Both the position numbers and the translations under genes were made by a program. Below the pieces are notes generated by a model. It had not been told where the DNA came from and ran no database searches. It saw only the letters and a list, made by a program, of their open reading frames with translations. This document shows positions 48,093 to 56,928 of a DNA stretch of 64,000 bases, piece after piece (the stretch's first letter is position 1; the number at the start of each line of letters is the position of its first letter). Source of the stretch: an uncultured Bacteroidales bacterium (lineage in GTDB: Bacteria > Bacteroidota > Bacteroidia > Bacteroidales > F082); assembly GCA_900317055.1 (NCBI GenBank), contig ONFF01000010.1:22031-86030 (forward strand). Reading direction: 5' to 3'.

Positions 48093-48100
48093 ACTTTTGC
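48093..48100 (+). promoter_or_regulatory. -7 element of the pigment cluster
   Basis: TACTTTTG, 24 nt before the ammonia-lyase ATG. The upstream 20 nt are A/T-rich without a properly spaced TTG. The genes from here to 60222 are tightly packed, so this may serve most of the cluster. Confidence 0.55.
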
Positions 48101-48124
48101 ACCTCATTTAAAAAAGGGAAATAA

Positions 48125-49663
48125 ATGATTACATTTAATGACAGAATCACGCTCGAAGAAGTTGAAAAAGTCTTACATTCCGATGAGAAGATTCAGGTTT
48201 CGGGAGCGTGGATTGACCGTGTGGAAGCGTGTTACCGTTTTTTGGAAAAGTTTGCCGCCGAAAAAGTCATTTATGGCATCAATACAGGCTTTGGCCCAAT
48301 GGCCCAATGGCGTGTTGACGATAAGTATCTAACAGATTTACAATATAATATCATCCGTAGCCACTCCACTGGAGCAGGAGAGCCCTTGGATGATATCTAT
48401 GTGAAGTCGGCCATGATAGCCCGCCTTGGCACGGTGTTGCAATGCCGTTCGGGCGTGCATACCGATGTGGTGAAATTGTTGGTTGAGTTCATCAACCGCG
48501 AGATATATCCTTTCATTCCCATGCATGGCAGCGTGGGTGCCAGCGGCGACTTGGTGCAGTTGGCTCATATCGCGTTATGCCTTATCGGCGAAGGCGAAGT
48601 CCACTATAAAGGTCAATGGAGACCGACTGCAGAGGTGATGAAAGAAAACGGCCTTGAACCGCTCAAGATGCATATCCGCGAAGGTCTTTCCATCACCAAT
48701 GGCACTTCTGTGATGACGGGCATCAGCGTGGTTAACCAGTTCCATGCCGAGACTTTACTTGACTGGGCTACTTTAGCTGCTGTTTGGATGAATGAAATCG
48801 CTTCTTCGTTCGACGATTACATGTCGGAAGGCGAAAACAACTGTCGCCGTCACGAAGGTCAGCAAGAAATCGCACGCCGTTTGCGTGAGCTGTCAGCAGG
48901 CTCGCAATGTCTTAAGAAACGCGCCCATGAGCTTTACGACTATGGTCACTCCGATGTGAAGGTCTTTGAGCATAAGGTGCAGGCCTACTATTCGTTGCGC
49001 TGCACGCCGCAGATCCTCGGTCCCATCTACGACACTTTGAAGTACACCCGCCAAATCCTTGAAGATGAACTCAACTCGGCCTGCGACAACCCCATTGTGG
49101 ACCCCGAAACGGAGTATGTCTATCATGGCGGCAACTTCCACGGCGACTATATCTCGTTGGAGGAAGACAAGGTAAAGATTGCCCTTGTACGCCTCTGCAT
49201 GACAGCAGAACGCCAGTTGAACTATCTCTTCCACGACCGCATCAACGGCATCCTGCCTCCATTCCTCAACCTTGGAACATTGGGATTGAACTACGGTATG
49301 CAGGCCTGTCAGTTCACGGCCACTTCGACAACTGCCGAATGCCAAACGCTGGCCATGCCTAACTATGTGCACAGCATCCCAAACAACAACGACAACCAAG
49401 ACATTGTCAGTATGGGTACCAACTCGGCCCTGCTTTGCAAGCAAGTGGTGGAGAACTGCTTCCAGGTGATGGCTATCCAATACATCGCCTTGGCTCAAGC
49501 CACCGATTGCTTGAAGATTGCAGACAAACTGGCACCGACTTCAAGGAAAGTTTACGACAAAGTGAGGGAGATCATTCCACTTTTCATCGAAGACACGCCT
49601 TTCTACAAGGAAATTGCCGCTGTTGAGAATTATCTGAAAACCAATCCTTTGAAATTGAAATAA
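48125..49663 (+). CDS. Aromatic amino acid ammonia-lyase (probable tyrosine ammonia-lyase)
   Basis: 512 residues. The MIO cofactor triad Ala139-Ser140-Gly141 is in GSVGASGDLVQLAH. Other family blocks are VIYGINTGFGPMAQ (48-61), ILGPIYDTL, GGNFHGDYISLE and the IPNNNDNQDIVSMGTNSA segment. The selectivity pair here is Ser79-His80 (IIRSHSTGAG). The protein reads very like the Flavobacterium tyrosine ammonia-lyases that supply 4-coumarate as starter for flexirubin/aryl polyene pigments, although automated annotation would probably call it histidine ammonia-lyase. No hut genes are near and ketosynthase genes follow, which favours the pigment role. Confidence 0.88.
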   Translation: MITFNDRITLEEVEKVLHSDEKIQVSGAWIDRVEACYRFLEKFAAEKVIYGINTGFGPMAQWRVDDKYLTDLQYNIIRSHSTGAGEPLDDIYVKSAMIARLGTVLQCRSGVHTDVVKLLVEFINREIYPFIPMHGSVGASGDLVQLAHIALCLIGEGEVHYKGQWRPTAEVMKENGLEPLKMHIREGLSITNGTSVMTGISVVNQFHAETLLDWATLAAVWMNEIASSFDDYMSEGENNCRRHEGQQEIARRLRELSAGSQCLKKRAHELYDYGHSDVKVFEHKVQAYYSLRCTPQILGPIYDTLKYTRQILEDELNSACDNPIVDPETEYVYHGGNFHGDYISLEEDKVKIALVRLCMTAERQLNYLFHDRINGILPPFLNLGTLGLNYGMQACQFTATSTTAECQTLAMPNYVHSIPNNNDNQDIVSMGTNSALLCKQVVENCFQVMAIQYIALAQATDCLKIADKLAPTSRKVYDKVREIIPLFIEDTPFYKEIAAVENYLKTNPLKLK

Positions 49664-50391
49664 TGAAATACGCGCTCATTACAGGTGCCTCACGAGGTTT
49701 GGGAAAAGCCATCGCCTTGCGCTTGGCCAAGGATGGTTTTACAGTCATCATCAACTATCAGTCGAATAAAGAGGCTGCTGAAGACACACTGAAACAGGTG
49801 CAAGAAGCTGGCGGTACAGGTGAATTGTTGCCCTTCAATGTTGCCGACCCCCAAGCCATTGAAACGGCTTTGGAGTCGTGGGCGACAAGCCACCCCGACG
49901 ATTACATCTCCGTGTTGGTCAACAACGCAGGCATTCATGAGGACAACCTGATGATTTTCATGCAGGAGGAGCAATGGAATCGGGTGTTGGACACCACTTT
50001 GAACGGTTTCTTCTATATCACCCGTCGTGTGTTGAAAAACATGTTGACCCATCGCAATGGTCGTATCATCAATATGGCTTCGCTGTCGGGACTGAAAGGC
50101 CAGCCTGGACAAACCAACTATTCCGCCGCAAAGGCAGCCCTCATTGGTGCTACCAAAGCCTTGGCGCAGGAAGTGGCTGCCCGTAAGGTAACCGTCAACG
50201 CCATCGCTCCTGGCTTTATTGCCACCGACATGACCAAAGAGCTTGAAAATGATGAATTGAAGAAACTCATTCCTTTGGGTCGTTTTGGCAAACCTGAAGA
50301 GGTGGCTGCCTTGGCTGCTTTCCTTGCTTCAGATGATGCTGCTTACATAACTGGTCAGGTGATTTCAATCAACGGAGGGCTTTATACATAA
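49663..50391 (+). CDS. 3-oxoacyl-ACP reductase (FabG-like) of the pigment cluster
   Basis: 242 residues, classical SDR. TGASRGLGKAIALRLA (residues 6-21) binds NADPH, VNNAGIHEDNLM (about 86) follows, and the catalytic Ser-Tyr-Lys lie in MASLSGLKGQPGQTNYSAAKAAL (about 143-165, split by the repeat of motifs). It should reduce the beta-keto group during polyene chain extension. Its ATG shares one base with the lyase stop (TAATG), so it is translationally coupled. A REP-like palindrome follows it. Confidence 0.92.
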   Translation: MKYALITGASRGLGKAIALRLAKDGFTVIINYQSNKEAAEDTLKQVQEAGGTGELLPFNVADPQAIETALESWATSHPDDYISVLVNNAGIHEDNLMIFMQEEQWNRVLDTTLNGFFYITRRVLKNMLTHRNGRIINMASLSGLKGQPGQTNYSAAKAALIGATKALAQEVAARKVTVNAIAPGFIATDMTKELENDELKKLIPLGRFGKPEEVAALAAFLASDDAAYITGQVISINGGLYT

Positions 50392-50397
50392 AATATC

Positions 50398-50458
50398 GGC
50401 GTTTCGACAAGCTCAACGACCTGCAAAAACCTAGGTCCCTGAGCCCGTCGAAGGGCCG
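50398..50458. repeat. REP-like palindrome, copy 2
   Basis: GGCGTTTCGACAAGCTCAACG and CCCTGAGCCCGTCGAAGGGCC are the two arms. It sits between the ketoreductase and first ketosynthase genes, within the pigment operon. Confidence 0.85.
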
Positions 50459-50476
50459 ACTTGAAAGAATCAAACT

Positions 50477-51703
50477 ATGAATCATAGAAGAGTCGTCATC
50501 ACAGGCATGGGCATCTGGTCGTGCCTCGGGAAAAACAAAGAAGAAGTTGAAGTCGCTTTGCGCGAAGGCCGTTCTGGCATTGGCATTGACCCGCAACGCA
50601 TAGAATATGGTTATCGTTCGCCATTGACGGGTATTGTGGAAAAGCCACAACTGAAAGGCAAACTCGACCGCAAGCTTCGCATGTATTTGGCCGAGGAAGG
50701 CGAATATGCCTATATGGCCACTTTGGAGGCTTTCCAGCAAGCTGGGATTGATGATGCTTACCTGCTTGAGAACGAAGTTGGTGTGCTTTTTGGAAACGAC
50801 TCTTCCGCCAAAGCAGTCATTGAATCGCATGAGATAGCTTTAGAGAAGAAAGACACTACCTTGGTGGGATCGGCAGCCATTTTTCAATCGATGAACTCCA
50901 CTGTGACGATGAACCTTTCCACTATCTTCCACTTGAAAGGCATCAACATGACCATTAGTGCGGCTTGTGCCAGTGGTTCCCATGCCATAGGACTTGGCGC
51001 TATGCTCATCCGCAATGGCTTGCAGGACATGGTGCTTTGCGGTGGCGCCCAAGAGACCAACTACCTCTCGATGGGCAGCTTTGATGGTATTAGCGCCTTC
51101 TCGACAAGGGTTGATGACCCGACTAAAGCTTCCCGTCCCTTCGACCGTGATCGCGACGGCCTAGTGCCCAGTGGTGGTGCAGCGGCTTTGGTGCTTGAGG
51201 ATTACGACCATGCCGTTGCGCGTGGAGCAACGATTTTGGCTGAAGTTTGCGGCTATGGCTTTTCTTCGAATGGTGAGATTCACATCTCTCAACCAAGCGA
51301 GGAAGGCTGCCAACGCGCCATGACCCGCGCCATGAACGAGGCGGGAATAAAAGCCGAAGACATTGACTATGTGAACGCCCACGCCACCTCAACGCCCCAA
51401 GGCGATATGTTTGAAGCCATGGCCTTGAAGAATATGTTTGGCGTTACAAAAACACCCATTTCATCAACTAAGTCGATGACGGGTCACGAGTGTTGGATGG
51501 CTGGTGCCAGCGAAATCGTTTATTGTATCCTCATGATGCACGGCGGCTTCATCGCTCCCAACATCAACTTTGAGCACCCAGACGAATACTCGGAAGGCCT
51601 TAACATCGTTAACACTACGACCAACAAGACATTAAACACTATCCTTTCCAACTCTTTTGGTTTTGGTGGGACAAATAGTGCATTGGTAATCAAGAAAATA
51701 TAA
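50477..51703 (+). CDS. Beta-ketoacyl-ACP synthase (first ketosynthase)
   Basis: 408 residues, FabF-like thiolase fold. The catalytic triad is complete: Cys164 in ISAACASGSHAIG, His in VNAHATSTPQGD (about 297) and His in KSMTGHECWMAGA (about 336). The terminal GFGGTNSALVIKK is typical. It elongates the aryl-polyene chain by condensing malonyl-ACP. It starts 18 nt after a REP-like palindrome and is followed 5 nt later by the methyltransferase gene. Confidence 0.93.
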   Translation: MNHRRVVITGMGIWSCLGKNKEEVEVALREGRSGIGIDPQRIEYGYRSPLTGIVEKPQLKGKLDRKLRMYLAEEGEYAYMATLEAFQQAGIDDAYLLENEVGVLFGNDSSAKAVIESHEIALEKKDTTLVGSAAIFQSMNSTVTMNLSTIFHLKGINMTISAACASGSHAIGLGAMLIRNGLQDMVLCGGAQETNYLSMGSFDGISAFSTRVDDPTKASRPFDRDRDGLVPSGGAAALVLEDYDHAVARGATILAEVCGYGFSSNGEIHISQPSEEGCQRAMTRAMNEAGIKAEDIDYVNAHATSTPQGDMFEAMALKNMFGVTKTPISSTKSMTGHECWMAGASEIVYCILMMHGGFIAPNINFEHPDEYSEGLNIVNTTTNKTLNTILSNSFGFGGTNSALVIKKI

Positions 51704-51708
51704 TACAA

Positions 51709-52806
51709 ATGGAACTTTTTCCTGCCCTTGAAAAAGCATATACTAAAGAGCATAAAAAAGCCGGAGAAGCCCAAGAGTTGGCTTATTTCATCGCTTTCGG
51801 CCCCATCATCTTCCAAGTGGGCCGCCTGATGATCAAGTTTGGTATCTTGGACATGCTGCGCGACAACGAACAAGGTTTAACTCAAGCTGAAATTGCTGAA
51901 AAGACAAATCTCTCGGCCTACGCAGTTAAGGTGTTGATGGAAGGCTCACTTTGTATCGGCCTTGTGTTGGTAAATACCGAGACCGATCGTTTCACCTTGT
52001 CGAAGACAGGTTGGTTCCTGCTGACCGACCCTGCCATTCGCGTCAACATCGACTTCAACCACGATGTCAACTACGAAGGTTGGTTCCATTTGGAGGAAGC
52101 TTTGAAAGAAGGCCGTCCTGCAGGTCTGGAGCATTTCGGCAATTGGCCGACAATTTATGAAGGCCTTTCGCAGTTGCCTCCTCAGGTGCAGAAGAGTTGG
52201 TTCGGCTTCGACCATTATTATTCTGACCATTCCTTCGACCAAGCCTTGCAGCTGCTCTTTGGCGACCATCCCAAGACCGTGCTCGATGTAGGCGGTAACA
52301 CAGGCCGTTGGGCCCTGCGTTGTGTCGATTTTGACGACAATGTCAAGGTGACCATCATGGATCTGCCGCAACAGTTGGAAATGATGCGTGAGTTCACTAA
52401 AGGCAAGAAAGGTGCCAACCGCATCGATGGATATGGCATCAACCTTTTGGATGACAGCCAGCAGTTCCCCACCGACAAGCATTACGATATCATTTGGATG
52501 AGCCAGTTCCTCGATTGTTTTGGTGAGGATGAGATATTGAGCATCGTTTCGCGCGCTGCCAAAATCATGGACAAGGACAGCCGTCTCTGCATCATGGAGA
52601 CTTTCTGGGACCGACAAAGATATACCTCCGCAGCATTTGCCCTCACCATGACAAGCTTATATTTTACCGCCTTGGCCAATGGCAACAGCAAGATGTATCA
52701 CAGCGGCGATATGGCCCAATTGGTCAAAAAGGCAGGCCTCGAAGTGGAGACCATCCACGACGCTCTCGGCCTCGGACATAGCATTATGGTCTGTAAGAAA
52801 TGCTGA
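51709..52806 (+). CDS. SAM-dependent O-methyltransferase
   Basis: 365 residues of the acetylserotonin/polyketide O-methyltransferase type: an N-terminal winged-helix dimerisation region (LTQAEIAEKTNLSAYAVKVL, about 46-65) and a Rossmann core with the SAM motif VLDVGGNTGRWALR (about 191-204). It is a candidate for decorating the aryl head group or ring, as in aryl polyene pigments that carry a methoxy or methyl group. The start follows a ketosynthase gene by 5 nt. Confidence 0.88.
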   Translation: MELFPALEKAYTKEHKKAGEAQELAYFIAFGPIIFQVGRLMIKFGILDMLRDNEQGLTQAEIAEKTNLSAYAVKVLMEGSLCIGLVLVNTETDRFTLSKTGWFLLTDPAIRVNIDFNHDVNYEGWFHLEEALKEGRPAGLEHFGNWPTIYEGLSQLPPQVQKSWFGFDHYYSDHSFDQALQLLFGDHPKTVLDVGGNTGRWALRCVDFDDNVKVTIMDLPQQLEMMREFTKGKKGANRIDGYGINLLDDSQQFPTDKHYDIIWMSQFLDCFGEDEILSIVSRAAKIMDKDSRLCIMETFWDRQRYTSAAFALTMTSLYFTALANGNSKMYHSGDMAQLVKKAGLEVETIHDALGLGHSIMVCKKC

Positions 52807-52859
52807 ATGCGGAATGTTGAATGATGAATTTTTGAATCTTAAATTTTGAATCTTTAAAT
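52804..52859 (+). repeat. TGAATG/TTGAATC repeats before the ACP gene
   Basis: It starts in the methyltransferase stop codon: TGAATGCGGAATGTTGAATG, then TTTTGAATCTTAAATTTTGAATC. Similar to the GAATGTG units in manC and the TTGAATC stretch at 27271. Confidence 0.7.
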
Positions 52860-52866
52860 CACAAAT

Positions 52867-53109
52867 ATGGACAGACAAGAAATAGAAGCAAAAGTCAAGG
52901 AATTCCTCATCGAGGACCTTGAGATTGACGAAGAAAAGATCCAGCCGGAAGCCCGTCTAAAAGAAGACATCGGCATCGACAGCCTCGATTTCGTCGACAT
53001 CGTGGTTATCGTCGAGAAGAAGTTTGGCTTCAAGATCAAGACAGAGGAAATGGCCAATGTGAAGACATTCAGCCAGTTCTGCGACTACATCGAGCAAAAG
53101 ACCGCCTAA
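52867..53109 (+). CDS. Acyl carrier protein
   Basis: 80 residues, acidic. The phosphopantetheine attachment site is Ser39 in IGIDSLDFVDIVV. The preceding helix and the FGFKIKTEEM segment fit the ACP fold. It carries intermediates for the ketosynthases of the cluster. A second ACP domain is fused to the ketosynthase-like protein at 56020. Confidence 0.95.
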   Translation: MDRQEIEAKVKEFLIEDLEIDEEKIQPEARLKEDIGIDSLDFVDIVVIVEKKFGFKIKTEEMANVKTFSQFCDYIEQKTA

Positions 53110-53116
53110 CCCAAGC

Positions 53117-54010
53117 ATGGCCGATACCTTGCAACATAACGAATGGTCGGGTAAGACCGACGGATTGCCGTGGATGCAGCGTAGCCTCATCGCGTTATTT
53201 CGTGTGTCGCCGCTGTGGCTGCCCTACGGCATTATGGCCTTGGTGGTGCCTTTCTATATGCTTTTCAGCAGGAAAGGCTACAAAGCCATGTACCAGTTCT
53301 TCCGTAAGCGTATCGGATTGGGTTCTTGGAAAGCATTCTGGTATGTCTATGCCAATCATTTTCGTTTCGGCCAAATCATTTTGGACCGTTTTGGCGTGTA
53401 TGCAGGCAAGAAGTACCATTTCATCAAGGAAGGGCAGGAGCAGATGGATGAGTTGGAGAACCATCCTGAAGGCTTCATGATGCTCAGCAGCCATATAGGC
53501 AATTATGAGATGGGAGGCTATTCGTTGCAGCCGAAACAGAAGAGAATCAATGCTTTGGTATTTGCTGGTGAGACAGCCACGGTAATGGAAAACCGTCAAC
53601 GATTGCTGTCGCAAAACAACATGAGCATGATTCTTGTGAAAGAAGACCTCTCACATCTGTTTGCCTTGAATGCCGCCATAGACAATGGTGAAATCGTCAG
53701 TATGCCTGCCGACCGTATCTTCGGTTCGCAAAAGGCTGTCGATTGTCAGTTTTTTGGTGCAATGGCACATTTTCCTATGGGAGGTTTTGCTATGGCCGTA
53801 CAGAAAGAAATCAATGTATTGGCCGTCTTCGTGATGAAAGAGGGCATGAGAACATATCATGCTTTCGTGCGTCCTATCCAATGTGATAGAAGTGCCAACA
53901 AACGTGAGCAAATCAAGCAACTGGCACAAGCGTTTGCCTCGCAGCTCGAAGACATCGTGCGCCGTTATCCTACTCAATGGTTCAACTATTTCGATTTTTG
54001 GAAACAATGA
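53117..54010 (+). CDS. Lysophospholipid acyltransferase (LpxL/HtrB-like) of the pigment cluster
   Basis: 297 residues. A membrane-proximal N-terminus (LPYGIMALVVPFYMLFS, about 35-51) is followed by the acyltransferase motif SSHIGNYEMGGYSL (about 119, H-x4-E form) and the MPADRIFGSQKAVDCQFFG block (about 197). In aryl polyene clusters such an enzyme attaches the polyene to a lipid anchor, placing the pigment in the outer membrane. It overlaps the dehydratase start by 4 nt (ATGA). Confidence 0.88.
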   Translation: MADTLQHNEWSGKTDGLPWMQRSLIALFRVSPLWLPYGIMALVVPFYMLFSRKGYKAMYQFFRKRIGLGSWKAFWYVYANHFRFGQIILDRFGVYAGKKYHFIKEGQEQMDELENHPEGFMMLSSHIGNYEMGGYSLQPKQKRINALVFAGETATVMENRQRLLSQNNMSMILVKEDLSHLFALNAAIDNGEIVSMPADRIFGSQKAVDCQFFGAMAHFPMGGFAMAVQKEINVLAVFVMKEGMRTYHAFVRPIQCDRSANKREQIKQLAQAFASQLEDIVRRYPTQWFNYFDFWKQ

Positions 54011-54444
54011 GAGCGATTGAAGACATAGCATTGAAAGAACTGATTCCGCAACGGCCGCCTTTCGTTATGATTGACCGTTTAGTGTCGAGCGACAAGGTGT
54101 ATTCAGTGACCGAACTTGAGGTGCGTCCCGACAACTTGTTTGTTGATAATGGACGCATGTCGGCTTCAGGTTTGGTGGAAAACATTGCCCAGACCTGTGC
54201 CGCCCGTATCGGCTATATCAATCTCAACAGCGGCGAGACGGTCAAGATTGGCGTCATAGGCTCTATCAGCAACTTGAACATCGCACGCACACCTAAAGTG
54301 GGCGAACATATAGTGACAACCATTCAGCTTTTAGAAGAAGTGTTTCAGGTGACCTTGGTGGAAGCCATGGTCAAAAGTGGAGAAGAGGAATTGGCGCGTT
54401 GCAACATGAAAATCGCTCTGACGGATATTGATTCAAAAGATTAA
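54007..54444 (+). CDS. Hotdog-fold dehydratase (FabZ-like, 3-hydroxyacyl-ACP dehydratase)
   Basis: 145 residues from the ATG at 54007, which overlaps the acyltransferase stop; ten more residues upstream are open but are translated in the other frame of the neighbour. The start ALKELIPQRPPFVMIDRLV is FabZ-like (usual motif PHRxPFLLxD, here PQRPPFVMID), with SGLVENIAQTCAARIG as the central helix. The catalytic His of standard FabZ is replaced by Gln in this first motif, as seen in the dehydratase-like proteins of aryl polyene clusters. It should remove water during chain extension. Confidence 0.82.
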   Translation: MRAIEDIALKELIPQRPPFVMIDRLVSSDKVYSVTELEVRPDNLFVDNGRMSASGLVENIAQTCAARIGYINLNSGETVKIGVIGSISNLNIARTPKVGEHIVTTIQLLEEVFQVTLVEAMVKSGEEELARCNMKIALTDIDSKD

Positions 54445-54449
54445 TAATC

Positions 54450-54884
54450 ATGAAGAAAGATACAGTGTTATCGGTTACCAAGTGTTTTGACATCCGCTTC
54501 AGCGAGGTGGACTCGATGGGCGTAGTTTGGCATGGCAACTATGCCAAGTACTTCGAAGACGCGCGTGAGGAATTCGGTCGGAAGTACGACTTGGGCTACC
54601 TGATGATGTACGACCAAGGCTTCTTCGAGCCTATTGTCGAGCTTTCATTCAAATACAAACGACCGATGATTTATGGTATGAAACCAGAGGTGGAGCTCAT
54701 CTATCGTCCCACTGATGCCGCCAAAATCATCTTCGACTACGAAATCCGCGATGCCGAAACCAAGGAAGTTTTCGTCATAGGTCATTCGGTGCAGGTCTTC
54801 ATGGACAAAGTCACGCATCAGCTGGTCTTGTACTGCCCTAAGTTTTACGAGGAATGGAAACAAAGATGGGAGGTAAACATATGA
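54450..54884 (+). CDS. Acyl-ACP/acyl-CoA thioesterase (4-hydroxybenzoyl-CoA thioesterase family)
   Basis: 144 residues, single hotdog domain. The active-site segment is the typical FSEVDSMGVVWHGNYAKYFED (Asp and Gly-Val-Val-Trp-His-Asn, about residues 16-36, split here as FSEVDSMG and VVWHGNYAKYFED). It can release the finished polyene chain or edit the carrier. It overlaps the following ketosynthase start (ATGA). Confidence 0.88.
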   Translation: MKKDTVLSVTKCFDIRFSEVDSMGVVWHGNYAKYFEDAREEFGRKYDLGYLMMYDQGFFEPIVELSFKYKRPMIYGMKPEVELIYRPTDAAKIIFDYEIRDAETKEVFVIGHSVQVFMDKVTHQLVLYCPKFYEEWKQRWEVNI

Positions 54885-56026
54885 TTGTCAGCGTGGCCAA
54901 CAATATCATCTCGCCTTTGGGTATGAGCACCGCCGAGAACTATGCTGCTGTCAAGGCAGGGCATTCGGCTCTCACGCGTTACGAAGGCAAGTGGGGGCTG
55001 CCCGAGCCGTTTATGGCCTCGTTGGTGGATCGCGACAAGGTGGAACATACCTTTGCGACCTTGGCCGACAATGAGAAATATACATTCTTTGAGAAGATGA
55101 TCATCCTTTCGGCTTCACGCGCCATCCAAGAAGCGGGTGTCAACACCGAATCTGAACGCGTGTTGTTCATTCTTTCCACCACCAAGGGCAATGTGTTCCT
55201 TTTGGACAAAAGAGAAACAGGTTTTCCTGAAGAGCGAGTTTTGTTGGGCTCGGCAGCGCGTCAGATGACGGAATTCTTTCACAACCCTAATCCGCCGATT
55301 GTGGTGTCAAATGCTTGTATTTCAGGTGTGTGTGCCCAGATTGAGGCGATGCGCAACTTGGAAAGCGGCTACTTCGACTATGTCGTAACGGTAGGTTGCG
55401 ATGTGCAGTCGGCCTTCATCGTCTCTGGCTTCCAGTCGTTCAAGGCCTTGTCGCCTGAGCCTTGTAAGCCTTTTGATGCTAACCGTTGCGGTTTGAATCT
55501 TGGCGATGCTGCAGCAACCATCATATATACTCGAAAAGATATGGTCAATCCCAATGAATGGGTGGCCTGTCGTGGTGCCATCCGCAACGACGCCAACCAT
55601 ATCAGCGGTCCGTCTCGCACTGGCGAAGGCAGCTACAGGGCATTAAAGGTTGCTCTCGGTGATGCCGCCCCTGACCAAATCGCTTTCATCAACGCTCACG
55701 GCACCGCCACGATGTATAACGACGAGATGGAATCGGTGGCCATCGAAAGAGCAGGTTTGTCGCAAGTGCCTGTCAACGGATTGAAGGGCTACTATGGCCA
55801 CACCATGGGTGCAGCTGGTATTCTGGAGACTATCCTTTCGATGTACGCCATCGATGAGCACAACATATTGGCTACTAGAGGTTACGAGACCATGGGTGTC
55901 ACCCATCCTTTGGTGCTTTCCAACCAAAACCAAGCGACCGACAAGCGGATGTTCATCAAGCTCCTGTCGGGCTTCGGTGGCTGTAATGCGGCTTTGCTTT
56001 TTGCGAAAGGAGGTCTGTCATGTTGA
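54881..56026 (+). CDS. Beta-ketoacyl-ACP synthase (second ketosynthase)
   Basis: 381 residues from the ATG at 54881; nine upstream in-frame residues are not used because this ATG overlaps the thioesterase stop. The Cys-His-His triad is complete: Cys146 in SNACISGVCAQ, His in NAHGTATMYND (about 272) and His in GYYGHTMGAAGI (about 309). It is a second elongating synthase, more divergent than the one at 50477. It overlaps the next gene by 7 nt. Confidence 0.9.
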   Translation: MIVSVANNIISPLGMSTAENYAAVKAGHSALTRYEGKWGLPEPFMASLVDRDKVEHTFATLADNEKYTFFEKMIILSASRAIQEAGVNTESERVLFILSTTKGNVFLLDKRETGFPEERVLLGSAARQMTEFFHNPNPPIVVSNACISGVCAQIEAMRNLESGYFDYVVTVGCDVQSAFIVSGFQSFKALSPEPCKPFDANRCGLNLGDAAATIIYTRKDMVNPNEWVACRGAIRNDANHISGPSRTGEGSYRALKVALGDAAPDQIAFINAHGTATMYNDEMESVAIERAGLSQVPVNGLKGYYGHTMGAAGILETILSMYAIDEHNILATRGYETMGVTHPLVLSNQNQATDKRMFIKLLSGFGGCNAALLFAKGGLSC

Positions 56027-56928
56027 AACACTTTGTCATCATCACCCCTGAGGCCGTGAAGTTGAATGGCAACGACATGGCTCATGTCGAGCAAGGCAAT
56101 GCCTTGTTGACCGAGTTGTATCGTACCCATGTGGGCGACTATCCCAAGTTCTTTAAGATGGACACGCTGAGCAAGTTGGGCTTTGTGGCTTCCGAGATGC
56201 TGTTGAAAGATGAAGGGCAAGAGCGTTTTGTGTCTCGTGAAGATCGTGCTGTGGTGTTGTTCAACAAGACGGCATCGTTGCAGGCCGACACCAACTATCA
56301 AGCTACGATACAAGACCCGGAAAACTTCTTCCCCAGCCCTGCGGCTTTCGTCTACACCTTGCCTAACATCGTCACAGGCGAGATTGCCATTCGAAACAAA
56401 TACTATGGCGAAACCTCGTTTATCGTCATGGAATCGTGCGATGCACATATTATGGCACGGCAATTGATGAATGCCTTCCAAGACCTGATGACGCAAAGCA
56501 TCTTCGGTGGTTGGCTCGACTGCAACGACGAAAACCATTTCGAGGCGCGTCTATTTTTGGTTGAAAAACAACAATTTGACAATATAGAATCATTTGAATC
56601 TGCACTTGTTGCAAATCTTGAAATACCAACACATAAACGAATTAACAATCAACAATTAAACAACAATACAATGGACGAACTGATTTACACCTTAAAGCAA
56701 CAGATCATCGAGGCCTTGAACCTTGAAGACATGAAACCCGAAGACATCGACGAGAATGCCTCTCTGTTTGGCGAAGGCCTCGGCCTCGATTCCATCGATG
56801 CTCTTGAGCTCATCGTGTTGATGGAGAAGAACTACGGTATCAAGTTGCAAGACCCTTCCATGGGCAAGGAAATCTTCAAGTCAGTGGCCGTGATGGCTGA
56901 TTATATATCGAAGAACAGGACAAAATAA
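56020..56928 (+). CDS. Ketosynthase-like (PF13723 type) protein fused to an acyl carrier protein
   Basis: 302 residues in one open frame. Residues 1-210 resemble the N-terminal beta-ketoacyl-synthase-like family (FVASEMLLKDEG; FPSPAAFVYTLPNIVTGEIA), with no catalytic Cys at the expected site. After a low-complexity link (KRINNQQLNNN) comes an 85-residue ACP starting at MDELIYT (ATG at 56671), with its phosphopantetheine Ser at about 258 (GLGLDSIDAL). The link looks like a former intergenic region that lost its stop codon, so ACP may also be made alone from 56671. As chain-length partner plus carrier it fits the cluster. Confidence 0.83.
   Translation: MLKHFVIITPEAVKLNGNDMAHVEQGNALLTELYRTHVGDYPKFFKMDTLSKLGFVASEMLLKDEGQERFVSREDRAVVLFNKTASLQADTNYQATIQDPENFFPSPAAFVYTLPNIVTGEIAIRNKYYGETSFIVMESCDAHIMARQLMNAFQDLMTQSIFGGWLDCNDENHFEARLFLVEKQQFDNIESFESALVANLEIPTHKRINNQQLNNNTMDELIYTLKQQIIEALNLEDMKPEDIDENASLFGEGLGLDSIDALELIVLMEKNYGIKLQDPSMGKEIFKSVAVMADYISKNRTK

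Noticed and set aside
48125-49663. Histidine utilisation (hutH)
   Set aside because: No hutU, hutI or hutG gene is near, and the protein resembles tyrosine ammonia-lyases of pigment clusters and is embedded in one.
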